Shown here: piece by piece, positions 8,781 to 18,644 of the stretch
How positions within the stretch are numbered: the first letter of the stretch is position 1
Layout of the letters: every line of letters starts with the position of its first letter
NCBI RefSeq assembly: GCF_007004065.1
Contig: NZ_VFSV01000005.1
Span: 103,210-167,209 of the forward strand
DNA length: 64,000 nucleotides
Direction: 5' to 3'
DNA from: Palleronia caenipelagi
GTDB lineage: Bacteria; Pseudomonadota; Alphaproteobacteria; Rhodobacterales; Rhodobacteraceae
Program-made: the position numbers and the translations under genes
The notes under the pieces: model-generated
Database searches by the model: none
What the model saw: the letters and a program-made list of their open reading frames with translations, nothing else
Told to the model about the DNA's origin: nothing

Positions 8781-9923
8781 ATGGCAAAGCGTGATTACTA
8801 CGACGTGCTCGGTGTGTCGAAGGGCGCGTCTGCCGACGAGATCAAGAAAGCCTATCGCGGCAAGGCGAAGGAGCTTCACCCCGACCGCAACAGCGACAAC
8901 CCCAATGCTGAGGCCCAGTTCAAGGAAGTGAACGAGGCCTATGAGATCCTGAAAGACGCGGAAAAGAAGGCGGCCTATGACCGCTTTGGTCACGCGGCCT
9001 TCGAGGGTGGCATGGGTGGCGGGCGTCCGGGCGGTGGTTATGGCCAGCAGGGCGACTTCGCCTCGGCCTTTTCCGACGTGTTCGACGACCTGTTCGGCGA
9101 CTTCATGGGCCAGCGGCGCGGTGGTGGGCAACGCGCGTCCCGCGGCTCAGACCTGCGCTATAACCTGCGCATTTCGCTCGAAGACGCTTATAACGGCCTG
9201 CAAAAGACCATCAACGTGCCCACTGCTGTCTCCTGCGGGACCTGTGAGGGTACCGGCGCCGAAGGCGGGGCCGAACCTGCAACCTGTCCTACATGCTCCG
9301 GCATGGGCAAGGTCCGGGCACAGCAGGGCTTTTTCACCGTTGAGCGGACCTGTCCGACCTGCTCCGGCGCAGGCCAGATCGTCAAAAACCCGTGCAACAA
9401 TTGCGGCGGCGCAGGTCGTGTCCAGAAGGAACGCGCGCTCAGTGTCAACATCCCCAAGGGCGTAGAGACCGGCAGCCGGATTCGTCTCAGCGGCGAAGGC
9501 GAAGCAGGCCTGCGCGGCGGGCCGTCTGGCGACCTCTACATCTTCATCGAGGTCACGCCGCATCAGCTCTTCAGCCGTGAGGGCGAGCACCTGTTCTGTC
9601 AGGTGCCGGTGTCCGTTGCCACGGCGGCACTGGGAGGCGATATTGAGGTGCCCACCATCGACGGAGGACGCAGTCGGGTGAAGGTGCCCGCAGGTGCCCA
9701 GACTGGCAAACAGATGCGCCTGAGGGGCAAGGGAATGCCGCTGCTGCGCTCTACTGCTACGGGCGACATGTATATTGAGCTGGCGGTCGAGACCCCGGTG
9801 AACCTGACGGCGCGACAAAAGGAACTGCTCCGGGAGTTCGAAGAGCTCTCAGAGGAGAACAATCCGCAGAGCTCCGGGTTCTTTCGCAAGGTGAAAACCT
9901 TCTGGGACGGCATGAAAAGCTGA
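8781..9923 (+). CDS. dnaJ: Chaperone DnaJ (Hsp40)
   Basis: DnaJ stimulates DnaK ATPase activity and delivers substrates. The J domain shows [15 protein letters not shown] and the catalytic HPD in LHPDRN. A Gly/Phe-rich linker follows ([15 protein letters not shown]). Then come four zinc-binding CxxCxGxG-type repeats ([32 protein letters not shown]), so this is a type I DnaJ. The C-terminal substrate-binding domains end at [14 protein letters not shown]. Its 380 residues are normal. GAGAGGAT precedes the ATG. It follows dnaK after a terminator. Confidence 0.98.
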   Translation: MAKRDYYDVLGVSKGASADEIKKAYRGKAKELHPDRNSDNPNAEAQFKEVNEAYEILKDAEKKAAYDRFGHAAFEGGMGGGRPGGGYGQQGDFASAFSDVFDDLFGDFMGQRRGGGQRASRGSDLRYNLRISLEDAYNGLQKTINVPTAVSCGTCEGTGAEGGAEPATCPTCSGMGKVRAQQGFFTVERTCPTCSGAGQIVKNPCNNCGGAGRVQKERALSVNIPKGVETGSRIRLSGEGEAGLRGGPSGDLYIFIEVTPHQLFSREGEHLFCQVPVSVATAALGGDIEVPTIDGGRSRVKVPAGAQTGKQMRLRGKGMPLLRSTATGDMYIELAVETPVNLTARQKELLREFEELSEENNPQSSGFFRKVKTFWDGMKS

Positions 9924-9938
9924 AGTCAAAGCTCTTGT

Positions 9939-9963
9939 GAACGGCGGGATTTACCCGCCGTTC
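9939..9963 (+). terminator. Stem-loop after dnaJ
   Basis: A perfect 10-bp stem, GAACGGCGGG (9939-9948) with CCCGCCGTTC (9954-9963), and a 5-nt loop. It sits 15 nt after the dnaJ stop and 25 nt before radC. There is only a weak T tract, so it may terminate partially or protect the 3' end. Confidence 0.7.
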
Positions 9964-9988
9964 ATGCTTTCGGGTCCAGTCTGACCCA

Positions 9989-10720
9989 ATGAATTACGGC
10001 CTCCAATCCAGTCTCTTCACGCATGCCGAGCGGGCCGATGTTGCCCGGATAGCCGGCTTGAACCACCGCAGGCAGCGATTACGGGAGCGGATGTTTCATA
10101 GCGGATCAGATGCTCTCAGCGATGGCGATTTGCTCGAATCGCTGCTTCTGGCGCTACAGCCCCATACAGATCCCACCCCGCTTGCCCTGAGGCTATTGCA
10201 GCGATTTGGCGATCTCGGGGCAATCTTCGGGGCAACGCCCGCGGAGATCGCAGCAACGCAGGGATCCGGATCAGCCCTCTCTGCCGATCTCGCGATGATT
10301 GGCGTGCTCACGCGCCACAGCCTGCGCAGCAAGGTCATCGGGCGCCCGGTGGTGTCCGGCTGGCAGGATTTGCTCGACTATTGCAGTGCGACGCTCGGCA
10401 AAGCACATATTGAGTGTTTGCGCGCGGTGTTTCTGAATGTGAAAAACGTCGTCATTGCAGATGAAGAGCTGGGGCGCGGCACAATTGACCATGTTCCGGT
10501 GTATCCGCGCGAAGTCGTGAAGCGAGCTCTGGAGCTGAATGCCAAAGCCATTATTCTCGTTCACAATCATCCTTCGGGCGACCCGACGCCCTCACCTGAA
10601 GACATCGCAATGACCCGGCAGATGGTCGAGGCGTGTCACCTGATGGCGATCACGCTTCACGATCACGTCATTGTCGGCAGCGCAGAGACCCTCAGCTTTC
10701 GCGCCGAGGGTCTTCTCTAG
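9989..10720 (+). CDS. radC: RadC family JAB/MPN metalloprotein
   Basis: A 243-residue protein. An N-terminal helix-hairpin-helix-like part (RQRLRERMFHSGSDALSDGD) is followed by a JAB/MPN domain. The zinc-site motif is seen as VHNHPSGDPTPSPED (HxHxxGxxxxSxxD) near residue 192, with the upstream ERGTID-like segment here reading GRGTIDHVPVYPREV. RadC was named for a radiation phenotype, but its biochemical role is unsettled. It converges on secA with one base between the stops. ATG 9989 is used because the conserved GHRRRLR-like start lies a little downstream of it. Confidence 0.93.
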   Translation: MNYGLQSSLFTHAERADVARIAGLNHRRQRLRERMFHSGSDALSDGDLLESLLLALQPHTDPTPLALRLLQRFGDLGAIFGATPAEIAATQGSGSALSADLAMIGVLTRHSLRSKVIGRPVVSGWQDLLDYCSATLGKAHIECLRAVFLNVKNVVIADEELGRGTIDHVPVYPREVVKRALELNAKAIILVHNHPSGDPTPSPEDIAMTRQMVEACHLMAITLHDHVIVGSAETLSFRAEGLL

Positions 10721-10721
10721 G

Positions 10722-13412
10722 TCAGGCCAGCCGCCCGTGGCAGTGCTTGAACTTCTTGCCGGAGCCACACGGGCACGTGTCATTGCGGCCCGGATTCCCC
10801 CAGGTCGCCGGATCTGATTCGACAAACCCGGGGACGCCATGCTCGGAATGGCTGTCCTCAGCCTCGGATGCCTCCTGCAACTGGGTGCGCTGCGCCTGAA
10901 TCTGGGCGATCATCTGCTGCTGCTCGGCCTCCGTCAGCGGACGGATCTGGCTGAGTTTCTGCGTCACCTCAGCGCGCAGCGAGTCCAGCAGACTTTCAAA
11001 GAGCTGGAACGCCTCGTTTTTGTACTCGTTCAGCGGATCACGCTGGGCATAGCCGCGGAACCCCACAACCGAGCGCAGATGCTCCAAGGTCAGCAGATGC
11101 TCACGCCACTTGCTATCAATGGCCTGCAACAGCACCTGCTTTTCGATCTGGCGCATGTTGTCGGGACCGAATTGCTCCAGCTTTTCGGCCATGAACGCAT
11201 CGGATTTTTCGTACAGGCGGTCGCGGATTTCCTGATCGTCGACGCCATCTTCCTCAACCCAGTCCTTGATCGGCAGATCAAGGTTGAGGCGCTCCAGCAC
11301 AGCCACATAAAGCCCTTCACCATCCCATTGATCCGCATAGGACTTCGCCGGAATGTACTGATCCACAAGGTCATCAATCACCTCGTGACGCATGTCCTGT
11401 GTGATCTCTGAATGATCCTCGGATTCCATGATCTCACGGCGCTGAGCAAAGATCACCTTGCGCTGATCGTTCATCACATCGTCGAATTTCAGGAGCTGCT
11501 TACGGATATCGAAGTTGCGCCCCTCGACCTTCGCCTGCGCGCGTTCAAGGCTCTTGTTGACCCAAGGGTGCACGATGGCCTCGCCTTCTTTCATGCCGAG
11601 CTTGCGCAGCACCGAATCAAGACGTTCAGAGCCAAAGATCCGCATCAGGTCGTCTTCGAGACTGAGGAAGAACGCGGAGCGCCCCGGGTCTCCCTGACGC
11701 CCGGATCGGCCGCGCAGCTGGTTGTCGATGCGTCGGCTCTCATGGCGCTCGGTGGCTAGCACGAAGAGACCCCCGGCCTCTTTCACCTTTTCTTTATCCG
11801 CCGCAGTTTCCGCCTCGATGCGGGCGCGCAGCTCTTCGGGGTCGGCCTCTGGGTCGGCAGCCAGCGCATCGAGCACCCGCATTTCCACATTGCCGCCAAG
11901 CTGAATGTCCGTACCGCGGCCGGCCATGTTCGTGGCAATCGTCACTGCGCCGGGTTTACCCGCATCGGCAACGATCTGCGCTTCCTGCTCATGCTGACGC
12001 GCGTTCAGGACATTATGCGGGATCTTCTCCTTTTGCAGGAGGCCGGAGAGAAATTCGGACTTCTCGATGGAGGTCGTGCCGACCAGAGCCGGCTGGCCCT
12101 TTTCGTGCGCCTTGCGGATTTCTTCGACGATGGCTGTGTATTTCTCTCCCGCTGTACGGAACACCGCATCGTCCTCGTCCACACGGGCAATTGGACGGTT
12201 GGTGGGCACTTCGACCACGCCGAGCCCGTAAATTTCCATGAACTCCTCGGCTTCGGTCAGGGCCGTGCCGGTCATGCCCGACAGCTTGTCATAGAGGCGG
12301 AAATAGTTCTGGAACGTGACCGAGGCGAGCGTCACGTTCTCTGGCTGAATGGACAGGCCTTCCTTGGCCTCGATGGCCTGATGCAAACCGTCCGAGAGGC
12401 GGCGGCCCTGCATCATCCGGCCTGTGAACTCGTCGATCAGAACGACCTCGCCGCCGCGAACGATGTAATCCTTGTCCTTCTGGAACAGCTTATGTGCGCG
12501 CAAACCTTGGTTCACATGGTGTACGATGGTTGTCGATTCGGGATCATAGAGCGTCTGGCCTTCGGGCAGGATCCCGGCCTGAGACAAGTGTTGTTCCAGG
12601 AACTCGTTGCCCTCATCCGTGTAGGTCACGTTGCGGGTCTTTTCATCGAGCGAATAGTGGCTGTCGTTCAGCAGCGGAATGACCGTGTCCGTCACGCGAT
12701 ACAGCTCGCTGCGGTCCTGACTGGGGCCCGAGATGATCAGCGGCGTTCGCGCCTCGTCGATCAGGATCGAGTCCACCTCGTCCACGATGGCAAAGGAATG
12801 GCCCCGCTGGGCGAGTTGGGCCAGCTCGGACTTCATATTATCGCGCAGATAATCGAAGCCCAGCTCATTGTTCGTCGCATAGGTCACGTCCGCGGCATAA
12901 GCGGCGCGCTTTTCGTCCTCGGGCTGCTGGGGATAGACGACGCCGGTGGTCATACCGAGATGCGCAAAGACCTTTCCCATCCACTCCGCATCGCGACGTG
13001 CGAGGTAGTCATTCACCGTCACGATATGCACGCTGCCGCCCGTCAGGGCGTTGAGATAAGCGGGGAAGGTCGCCACGAGGGTCTTGCCCTCGCCTGTCTT
13101 CATCTCGGCGATATTGCCCTGATGGAGGAAGATGCCACCCATCAGCTGCGTATCAAAGGCGCGCAGGCCCAGCGCACGACGCGCGCCTTCACGACAATTT
13201 GCAAAGGCTTCGGGTAAGATATCGTCCAGCAACGTGCCAGAGGCGACGCGCGCCTTCATATCTTCGGTCCGGGCGATCAGCTCGGCATCGGACAGTGCCT
13301 CGAATTCTTCTTCGAGGGCATTGATCTTGTCCACCAGAGGCCTGGTCGATTTGATCTTGCGGTCATTCGGTGTCCCAAAGACCTTGCGTGCAACGGTTCC
13401 CAGACCCAGCAT
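10722..13412 (-). CDS. secA: Preprotein translocase ATPase SecA
   Basis: SecA drives preproteins through SecYEG using ATP. The Walker A motif reads [17 protein letters not shown] and the Walker B region [23 protein letters not shown]. The second nucleotide fold includes [14 protein letters not shown] and [18 protein letters not shown]. The C-terminal zinc finger [17 protein letters not shown], which binds SecB and lipids, is intact. ATG 13412 gives the family start [13 protein letters not shown] and follows AGGAGAAAG; a longer in-frame start lacks support. Length is 896 residues. It diverges from the periplasmic parvulin gene, and the two share a 159-nt promoter region. Confidence 0.97.
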   Translation of the reverse strand: MLGLGTVARKVFGTPNDRKIKSTRPLVDKINALEEEFEALSDAELIARTEDMKARVASGTLLDDILPEAFANCREGARRALGLRAFDTQLMGGIFLHQGNIAEMKTGEGKTLVATFPAYLNALTGGSVHIVTVNDYLARRDAEWMGKVFAHLGMTTGVVYPQQPEDEKRAAYAADVTYATNNELGFDYLRDNMKSELAQLAQRGHSFAIVDEVDSILIDEARTPLIISGPSQDRSELYRVTDTVIPLLNDSHYSLDEKTRNVTYTDEGNEFLEQHLSQAGILPEGQTLYDPESTTIVHHVNQGLRAHKLFQKDKDYIVRGGEVVLIDEFTGRMMQGRRLSDGLHQAIEAKEGLSIQPENVTLASVTFQNYFRLYDKLSGMTGTALTEAEEFMEIYGLGVVEVPTNRPIARVDEDDAVFRTAGEKYTAIVEEIRKAHEKGQPALVGTTSIEKSEFLSGLLQKEKIPHNVLNARQHEQEAQIVADAGKPGAVTIATNMAGRGTDIQLGGNVEMRVLDALAADPEADPEELRARIEAETAADKEKVKEAGGLFVLATERHESRRIDNQLRGRSGRQGDPGRSAFFLSLEDDLMRIFGSERLDSVLRKLGMKEGEAIVHPWVNKSLERAQAKVEGRNFDIRKQLLKFDDVMNDQRKVIFAQRREIMESEDHSEITQDMRHEVIDDLVDQYIPAKSYADQWDGEGLYVAVLERLNLDLPIKDWVEEDGVDDQEIRDRLYEKSDAFMAEKLEQFGPDNMRQIEKQVLLQAIDSKWREHLLTLEHLRSVVGFRGYAQRDPLNEYKNEAFQLFESLLDSLRAEVTQKLSQIRPLTEAEQQQMIAQIQAQRTQLQEASEAEDSHSEHGVPGFVESDPATWGNPGRNDTCPCGSGKKFKHCHGRLA

Positions 13413-13571
13413 TCTTTCTCCTGACATCACGTATGTGAGGGGATCGCTTGCCCGCCCGATCAGGGCCGAATAGGAAGGCTGCAATATTCGCCCCTCCAGA
13501 GGCTTCAAGCGATGTAAGGGGCGGCATGTAGAGTGTCAACGGCGGCGGCTGCGTCGCCCGAAAGGAACGAG

Positions 13572-14399
13572 ATGACCAGACTGACGTCTTTGATTGCTGC
13601 ATTTGCTTTTTCGACCGCCATGCCCGCCGTCGCACAGGAGGCCGGCACGGTGCTCGCAACCGTGAATGGTGAGGCGATCACCCTCGGTCACGTGATCGCG
13701 CTCCGGGAACGGCTGCCGCAGGAATACCAGCAGCTGGACGACGGTGTTCTGCTCGACGGGCTGACCCAGCAGCTGATCCAGCAGACCGCACTGGCCGCGA
13801 CGGCTGAGGGCCTGTCAAAGCGCGGTGAGCTGGTGATCGAAAACGAGCGTCGCGCGCTGGTGGCCGCCGAGGAAGTCCAGAAGCTGGCCGAAGGTATTGT
13901 GTCCGAGGAGGACGTCCGCGCCGCGTATGACGAGATGTTTTCGAACCCCGTGCATGGCCACGAGTTCAACGCATCGCACATTCTTGTCGAGACCGAAGAA
14001 AAAGCCGCCGAGCTGATCGAACAGCTGAAGGGCGGCGCCGATTTCGCCGAACTGGCAAAGGCCGAATCGACCGGCCCCTCGGGCCCGTCGGGCGGTGAAC
14101 TGGGCTGGTTCGGCGACGGGGCCATGGTTCCTGAATTCGACGCGGCCGTGCATGTCATGGAGGTCGGTGACATTTCCGAACCCGTGCAAACCCAGTTCGG
14201 CTGGCATGTGATTAAGCTCAACGAGACCCGCGATCTGCCCCCGCCCGCCTTCGAAGAGGTGCGGGACGAAATCGAGAGCGACCTGCAGGTCGAGGCGCTT
14301 GAAATGCTCCTGGCCGACGTGGTGGCCAAGGCTACGGTCGAGCGCCCCGAGCTGGATCTGGATCCCTCTGTCATCCGCAACAGCGACCTTCTGGACTGA
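13572..14399 (+). CDS. Periplasmic peptidyl-prolyl cis-trans isomerase (parvulin/PpiC type)
   Basis: A 275-residue exported foldase. The N-terminus MTRLTSLIAAFAFSTAMPAVAQ is a signal peptide with likely cleavage after AVA or AQ. The segment after it resembles the SurA-type N-domain (TVNGEAITLGHVIALRERLP). A parvulin domain occupies about residues 140-235, with HILVETEEKAAEL, the STGPSGPSGGELGWFG loop and FGWHVIKLNETR. ATG 13572 is preferred because AAAGGA lies 7 nt upstream and it gives a clean signal peptide. Its divergent pairing with secA links export with folding in the periplasm. Confidence 0.9.
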   Translation: MTRLTSLIAAFAFSTAMPAVAQEAGTVLATVNGEAITLGHVIALRERLPQEYQQLDDGVLLDGLTQQLIQQTALAATAEGLSKRGELVIENERRALVAAEEVQKLAEGIVSEEDVRAAYDEMFSNPVHGHEFNASHILVETEEKAAELIEQLKGGADFAELAKAESTGPSGPSGGELGWFGDGAMVPEFDAAVHVMEVGDISEPVQTQFGWHVIKLNETRDLPPPAFEEVRDEIESDLQVEALEMLLADVVAKATVERPELDLDPSVIRNSDLLD

Positions 14400-14404
14400 C
14401 GCCC

Positions 14405-15622
14405 ATGGCCACCCGCTCACCTCTCGCTCCCGACACCTTCCCTGACCTGCCCGAGATTGCCGGGCTGCGGCTGGCCTCCGCCGCCGCCGGGGTCCGCTAT
14501 CAGGGCCGCACAGACGTGATGCTGGCTCTGCTCGATCCGGGCACCACCGTGGCGGGTGTCTTCACCCGATCGGCCACGCGTTCGTCCAACGTGCGCGATT
14601 GCGAGGCGAAAATCGGCGGCGACAGCGCAGGCGGCGCGGCGATCATCGTGAACTCCGGCAACTCCAACGCCTTCACGGGTAAGGCCGGGGACGGGTCCGT
14701 TACGCGGATCTGCGCCGCTGTGGCCGAGGCAGCCGGGGTCACTGAGGCGCGCGTCTTCACCTCCTCGACCGGGGTGATCGGGGAACGGCTGCCCGATGAG
14801 CGCATCACAGCCGTGGTGGGCGATCTGGTGGCCAACGCGGTGCCGGGCGCGCTGGAGGACGCGGCGGGCGCCATCATGACCACCGACACCTTCCCCAAGG
14901 GCTCGGCCCGGGTGGTGGAGGTGGACGGGCAGGAGGTCCGCATCGCTGGCATCGCCAAGGGCTCGGGCATGATCGCGCCGGATATGGCCACGATGCTGGT
15001 CTATATTTTCACCGACGCAAAGATCGCCCGCCCGCTCTTGCAGGAGATGCTGTCGGAACTCTCCGACCGGACCTTCAACTGTATAACCGTGGATGGCGAC
15101 ACCTCGACCTCGGACACGCTGCTGCTGGCCGCTACCGGCCAGAGCGTGGAGATCACAGAGCGCGGCGGAGCATTCGAAGCGGCTTTGGGCGAGGTCATGC
15201 TCGATCTGGCCCATCAGGTGGTCAGGGATGGCGAAGGTGCAACGAAATTTGTCGAGGTCGCCGTGACCGGAGCCGCCACTGACGCCGATGCGCGCAAGGT
15301 GGCCTCGGCAATCGCCAATTCACCGCTGGTGAAAACCGCTGTCGCCGGAGAGGATCCGAACTGGGGTCGTATCGTCATGGCGGTAGGCAAATCCGACGCC
15401 GAAGCCGACCGCGACCGCCTCACCATCCGCTTTGGTGACATCGAGGTGGCGCGCGAGGGCTGGGTCTCGCCCGACTACACCGAGGACGCCGGCGCCGGAT
15501 ATATGAAGCAGCAGGAGCTGGTCATCGGTGTGGATCTTGGCCTCGGGGATGGCGCAGCCACTATGTGGACCTGCGACCTGACCCACGCCTATATCCAGAT
15601 CAACGCGGATTACCGCTCGTGA
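14405..15622 (+). CDS. argJ: Bifunctional ornithine acetyltransferase / N-acetylglutamate synthase
   Basis: ArgJ transfers the acetyl group from N-acetylornithine to glutamate and can also make N-acetylglutamate, in the cyclic arginine pathway. The autoprocessing site is KGSGMIAPDMATMLVYIF, in which Thr196 (MA-T-ML) becomes the N-terminal nucleophile of the beta chain. Other conserved blocks are IIVNSGNSNAFTGKAG and the C-terminal EDPNWGRIVMAVGKS. Length is 405 residues. It starts 5 nt after the parvulin stop, and its TGA overlaps the GTG start of the Nudix gene. The same argJ-mutT pairing is familiar in related alphaproteobacteria. Confidence 0.96.
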   Translation: MATRSPLAPDTFPDLPEIAGLRLASAAAGVRYQGRTDVMLALLDPGTTVAGVFTRSATRSSNVRDCEAKIGGDSAGGAAIIVNSGNSNAFTGKAGDGSVTRICAAVAEAAGVTEARVFTSSTGVIGERLPDERITAVVGDLVANAVPGALEDAAGAIMTTDTFPKGSARVVEVDGQEVRIAGIAKGSGMIAPDMATMLVYIFTDAKIARPLLQEMLSELSDRTFNCITVDGDTSTSDTLLLAATGQSVEITERGGAFEAALGEVMLDLAHQVVRDGEGATKFVEVAVTGAATDADARKVASAIANSPLVKTAVAGEDPNWGRIVMAVGKSDAEADRDRLTIRFGDIEVAREGWVSPDYTEDAGAGYMKQQELVIGVDLGLGDGAATMWTCDLTHAYIQINADYRS

Positions 15623-16017
15623 AGGTTGTCCTCGTCTCCGCCGTGGCGCTCGTCGATGTGGACGGTCGGGTGCTGCTTGCCCAACGCCCGGAAGGAAAAT
15701 CCATGGCGGGGCTCTGGGAGTTTCCCGGCGGGAAAATCGAACCCGGCGAACGTCCCGAAGACGCGCTGATCCGCGAATTGCACGAAGAACTGGGCATCGA
15801 CACCTGGTCCTCCTGCCTCGCGCCGCTGACCTTTGCGAGCCACGCCTACGAGGAATTCCATCTGCTCATGCCGCTGTTTGTCTGCCGCAAATGGGACGGA
15901 ACGCCGATCGCACGCGAAGGGCAGGTGCTGAAATGGGTCTACCCGCGCGACATGCGCGATTACCCCATGCCCCCGGCCGACATTCCCCTGATCCCGATCC
16001 TGCGCGATTTGCTCTGA
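15619..16017 (+). CDS. mutT: MutT-type Nudix hydrolase (8-oxo-dGTP diphosphatase)
   Basis: MutT removes 8-oxo-dGTP from the nucleotide pool and so prevents A:T to C:G transversions. The full Nudix box is seen as GGKIEPGERPEDALIRELHEELGI (GX5EX7REUXEEXGU) near residue 38. The start WxxxxGxxLLAQRP-like segment reads GRVLLAQRPEGKSMAGLWEFPGG. GTG 15619 is chosen because it overlaps the argJ stop (GTGA) and gives a 132-residue protein beginning VKVVLVSAVALVD, as in homologues. A longer in-frame start lies inside argJ and is unlikely. Confidence 0.92.
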   Translation: MKVVLVSAVALVDVDGRVLLAQRPEGKSMAGLWEFPGGKIEPGERPEDALIRELHEELGIDTWSSCLAPLTFASHAYEEFHLLMPLFVCRKWDGTPIAREGQVLKWVYPRDMRDYPMPPADIPLIPILRDLL

Positions 16018-16127
16018 ACGTAAACCGGCGGATGACATCAACGACCGTCGGTCTGTACTACGGGTTGGACCATTCGGTCTGACGGAGGCCAACTCACCAC
16101 CCGAACAGCACGGATCGGCCCCGTCTG

Positions 16128-16811
16128 TCAGGCGCGGAGCCCATGGTCGGGAGGGCTCTCCAGCAAGGCCATTGCGTCGATATAGGCTTTCCGCGTGCGG
16201 TCGATATGTTCTGCCAGCAAACGCCGGATCTGCTCCATCTGACCGTTTCGTACGGCCTCAGCGATGGCCAGATGCTCGTCAAAAGACAGCTCCGTATGGT
16301 GCGGCAATTGCGACAACAGGGTGCGCAGGGCTGCGATCTTGCCGACATAGCGCGTGTAGCTGGCGGTGAGGTAATCGTTGCCCGCATGCTCGAAGATCAG
16401 ACTATGGAACGCCGTGTCCAGGGCGAGATAAGCCCGTTTGTCCCCTGACATCCGGGTCTTGGACATATCTTGCACCACGTCGGTCATCGCGTTGGCCAGC
16501 CCACCCGGATCCCGTTCGAGGGCAAGCTCGAAACCGGCCGTTTCGACAACCTGCCGAAAGTCACAGATTTGCTCGACCTCAGCAACGGACAGAGAGAACA
16601 CACGGGCGCCTTTCTGCGGCTCGATGCTGACAAGTCCTTCATCTCTGAGTTGAGCGAGCGCCTCCCGAACAGGGGATTTCGAAACCCCCAACTCCTCCGA
16701 AATCGTCCGCTCGGATAACACCTGACCCATTTCAAGCGTGCCATCCACAATCCGCGCGCGCAGATATTCCAGCGCGAGTTCGCGGAGTGACTTTGGTCGT
16801 TCAAGCGGCAT
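16128..16811 (-). CDS. GntR-family (FCD/FadR subfamily) transcriptional regulator
   Basis: A 227-residue regulator. The N-terminal winged helix shows SLRELALEYLRARIVDGTL, LSERTISEELGVSKSPVREALAQL and GLVSIEPQKGARVFSL, characteristic of GntR. The all-helical FCD effector domain follows (FRQVVETAGFELALE, DTAFHSLIFEHAGNDYL, DEHLAIAEAVRNG), with the Asp and His positions that bind metal or carboxylate ligands in this family. It is divergent from the 2-hydroxyacid dehydrogenase gene, and a perfect palindrome lies in the shared 103-nt region. Local repression relieved by a carboxylic acid intermediate of the adjacent pathway is the simplest model. Confidence 0.92.
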   Translation of the reverse strand: MPLERPKSLRELALEYLRARIVDGTLEMGQVLSERTISEELGVSKSPVREALAQLRDEGLVSIEPQKGARVFSLSVAEVEQICDFRQVVETAGFELALERDPGGLANAMTDVVQDMSKTRMSGDKRAYLALDTAFHSLIFEHAGNDYLTASYTRYVGKIAALRTLLSQLPHHTELSFDEHLAIAEAVRNGQMEQIRRLLAEHIDRTRKAYIDAMALLESPPDHGLRA

Positions 16812-16870
16812 GGGCCATCCTCTGCGGTCCGGTCTGCTCCAGAACTATAGCCCATGGACAACGGTCCGCA

Positions 16871-16893
16871 ATCTGGTATATCAGATACCAGAT
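16871..16893. promoter_or_regulatory. Palindromic operator, probable GntR/FCD site
   Basis: Perfect 9-bp arms ATCTGGTAT (16871-16879) and ATACCAGAT (16885-16893) flank ATCAG. TGGTAT/ATACCA half-sites are the usual form for FCD-type GntR regulators. The site lies 22 nt upstream of the GTG start of the dehydrogenase gene and 60 nt upstream of the divergent regulator gene. The 10-mer ATATCAGATA recurs in the promoter region of the TRAP operon. Confidence 0.75.
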
Positions 16894-16914
16894 TTCAGTT
16901 AGGAGGAGCTGACG

Positions 16915-17943
16915 GTGGGGTCGGAAAGTTATTCAAAACGCACAGACCGGCCGAAGGTCGTGATCACCGATTACGATTTCGGCGATGTTGAGGTCGAACG
17001 GGAGATCCTGGAGGCCGCCGGTGCCGAAGTGATCTCCCTGCAAGCCAAGTCCGAGGCCGACCTCTTCGAGGCGGCGGCAGATTGCGCGGCAATGATGAAT
17101 CAATACGCCCGCATCGGTGGCGAAACGATCCGGCGGATGCAGAAATGCGAAGTGATCGCACGCTATGGCGTCGGCGTCGATATCGTCGATGTGGCGACGG
17201 CGACCGAGCGCGGTATCCTTGTGACCAACGTGCAGAACTACTGCACCGAAGAGGTTGCCGACCACGCGATTTCGCTCTGGCTGACGCTCGCCCGCAAGCT
17301 GCCTGATTACGACCGCGCCACCCATCAGGGCATCTGGCGCTGGCAAAGCGGCCAGCCGGTCTACCGTCTGCGGGGCCGCACCATGGGCGTTGTCTCTTTG
17401 GGCAAGATCGGCCAGGCCATCGCGTCGCGGGCGCAGGCGTTCGGGGTGAACGTCATCGCGTTCGATCCCTTCCTGCCGGCCGATGTTGCGGCCTCTCTGG
17501 GGGTCGAGCTGGTGTCCAAGGAAGATCTCCTCGCGCGCTCCGACTACCTCCTGATGCAGGCGCCGATGACGCCGGACACCCGCCACTTCCTGTCCGACGC
17601 GGAATTCGCCGCCATGAAGCCCGGTGCCATTCTGGTAAACACCGGGCGCGGTCCGACGGTGGATAACAAGGCGCTGTACCGCGCCCTGACCGAAGGCACA
17701 CTGGCCGCCGCCGGGCTCGATGATCCCGAGGAAGAGCCCGCGAAACGGGCCAGCTGGGATCCGGCGGACAACCCGATTTTTACCCTGCCAAACGTCCTCG
17801 TGACGCCCCATGCGGCGTATTACTCCGAGGAATCCATTCGCGCCGCGCGGGTCACCGCCGCGACGCAGGTCGCCAAGGTCCTGACCGGACAGGCGCCGGA
17901 CTACACGGTCAACGCCGACGCGTTGGCAAAACAATCAGCCTGA
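16915..17943 (+). CDS. D-isomer-specific 2-hydroxyacid dehydrogenase (CtBP/SerA-like)
   Basis: An NAD-dependent enzyme of 342 residues that interconverts a 2-keto acid and its D-2-hydroxy acid. The Rossmann nucleotide motif reads GRTMGVVSLGKIGQAIASRAQAFG. The catalytic Arg sits in ILVNTGRGPTVDNKAL, with a downstream Glu region (DDPEEEP), and the catalytic His is in LVTPHAAYYSEES, which resembles the C-terminal-binding-protein branch. The GTG start at 16915 has GGAGGAG 8 nt upstream. It is the first gene after the palindromic operator and begins a tight run of RraA-like aldolase, kinase and aldolase genes. The true substrate is unknown; a sugar acid or branched hydroxy acid is likely. Confidence 0.85.
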   Translation: MGSESYSKRTDRPKVVITDYDFGDVEVEREILEAAGAEVISLQAKSEADLFEAAADCAAMMNQYARIGGETIRRMQKCEVIARYGVGVDIVDVATATERGILVTNVQNYCTEEVADHAISLWLTLARKLPDYDRATHQGIWRWQSGQPVYRLRGRTMGVVSLGKIGQAIASRAQAFGVNVIAFDPFLPADVAASLGVELVSKEDLLARSDYLLMQAPMTPDTRHFLSDAEFAAMKPGAILVNTGRGPTVDNKALYRALTEGTLAAAGLDDPEEEPAKRASWDPADNPIFTLPNVLVTPHAAYYSEESIRAARVTAATQVAKVLTGQAPDYTVNADALAKQSA

Positions 17944-17954
17944 CGGAGAGCATT

Positions 17955-18644
17955 ATGCCCGAGACGAGCACTGACCTTAGAGTCTTCAACGATTTCGAAC
18001 GTAATCCCGAGCTTCTCAAGAAGTTCGACAAAGTGCTGGAGGCCTATTCCGCTTCGGCGATCTTCGCCGATGTGCAATACCGCACCGGCGTGATGGACAG
18101 CGCGATCAAGCCGCCCTTCCGCGCCAAGGTGACGGGCCAGGCGGTGACGGTTCAGCTGTCCAAAGGCGATCTGGTCGATCCCCTGAAAGCGCTGGAAATG
18201 GGCCAGCCCGGTGACGTGATCGTGGTCGATGCCGGTGGCGATGTGAACACCTCCGTCTGCGGCGGCCTGATGGGCGGCCTGGCGAAGAACCGCGGCATCC
18301 GCGGCATGATCGTCGATGGCGCTGGCCGCGATACGGACGAGCTTGAGGATATTAACTGGCCCATCTGGACCCGCGCCATCACGCCGCGCGGCACCCACAC
18401 CATGTTTTCGGGCCGCAAGGAAGAGCTGTCGATCAACGTGCCCATCGCCTGTGGCGGTGTGGTGGTGAACCCCGGCGATTTCATTGTGGCTGACCTGATG
18501 GGTGTCTGCGTAATCCCGCTGGAGACCGCCGAAGAGGTCGTGCGTCTGGCGCAGGAACAGGCCGACCGCGAAGTGGCCACCCGCGAATGGGTTGCCAAAG
18601 GCAAGACCGTCGAGGATCTGCTGAATGAATTCGGCCGCATCTGA
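17955..18644 (+). CDS. RraA-fold aldolase/decarboxylase-like protein
   Basis: A 229-residue member of the RraA / HMG-CHA aldolase family. The core block GGLMGGLAKNRGIRGMIVDG followed by AGRDTDEL keeps the adjacent Arg-Asp pair that catalyses metal-dependent retro-aldol cleavage or oxaloacetate decarboxylation in this family. PGDVIVVDAGGD and NPGDFIVADLMGVCVIP are the other family motifs. It lacks any sign of being a true RNase E regulator beyond the fold. It begins 11 nt after the dehydrogenase and overlaps the kinase by 20 nt. In this setting it most likely cleaves a hydroxy-keto acid to pyruvate, although the substrate is an inference. Confidence 0.82.
   Translation: MPETSTDLRVFNDFERNPELLKKFDKVLEAYSASAIFADVQYRTGVMDSAIKPPFRAKVTGQAVTVQLSKGDLVDPLKALEMGQPGDVIVVDAGGDVNTSVCGGLMGGLAKNRGIRGMIVDGAGRDTDELEDINWPIWTRAITPRGTHTMFSGRKEELSINVPIACGGVVVNPGDFIVADLMGVCVIPLETAEEVVRLAQEQADREVATREWVAKGKTVEDLLNEFGRI

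Noticed and set aside
6616..8787. 723-codon open frame on the minus strand
   Set aside because: It is an antisense shadow of dnaK. Such long frames are common opposite strongly biased high-GC genes, and the translation is low-complexity with no family motifs.
17955..18644. Calling the RraA-like protein an RNase E inhibitor
   Set aside because: The catalytic Arg-Asp pair and the sugar-acid operon context fit the metal-dependent aldolase/decarboxylase branch better than an RNase regulator.
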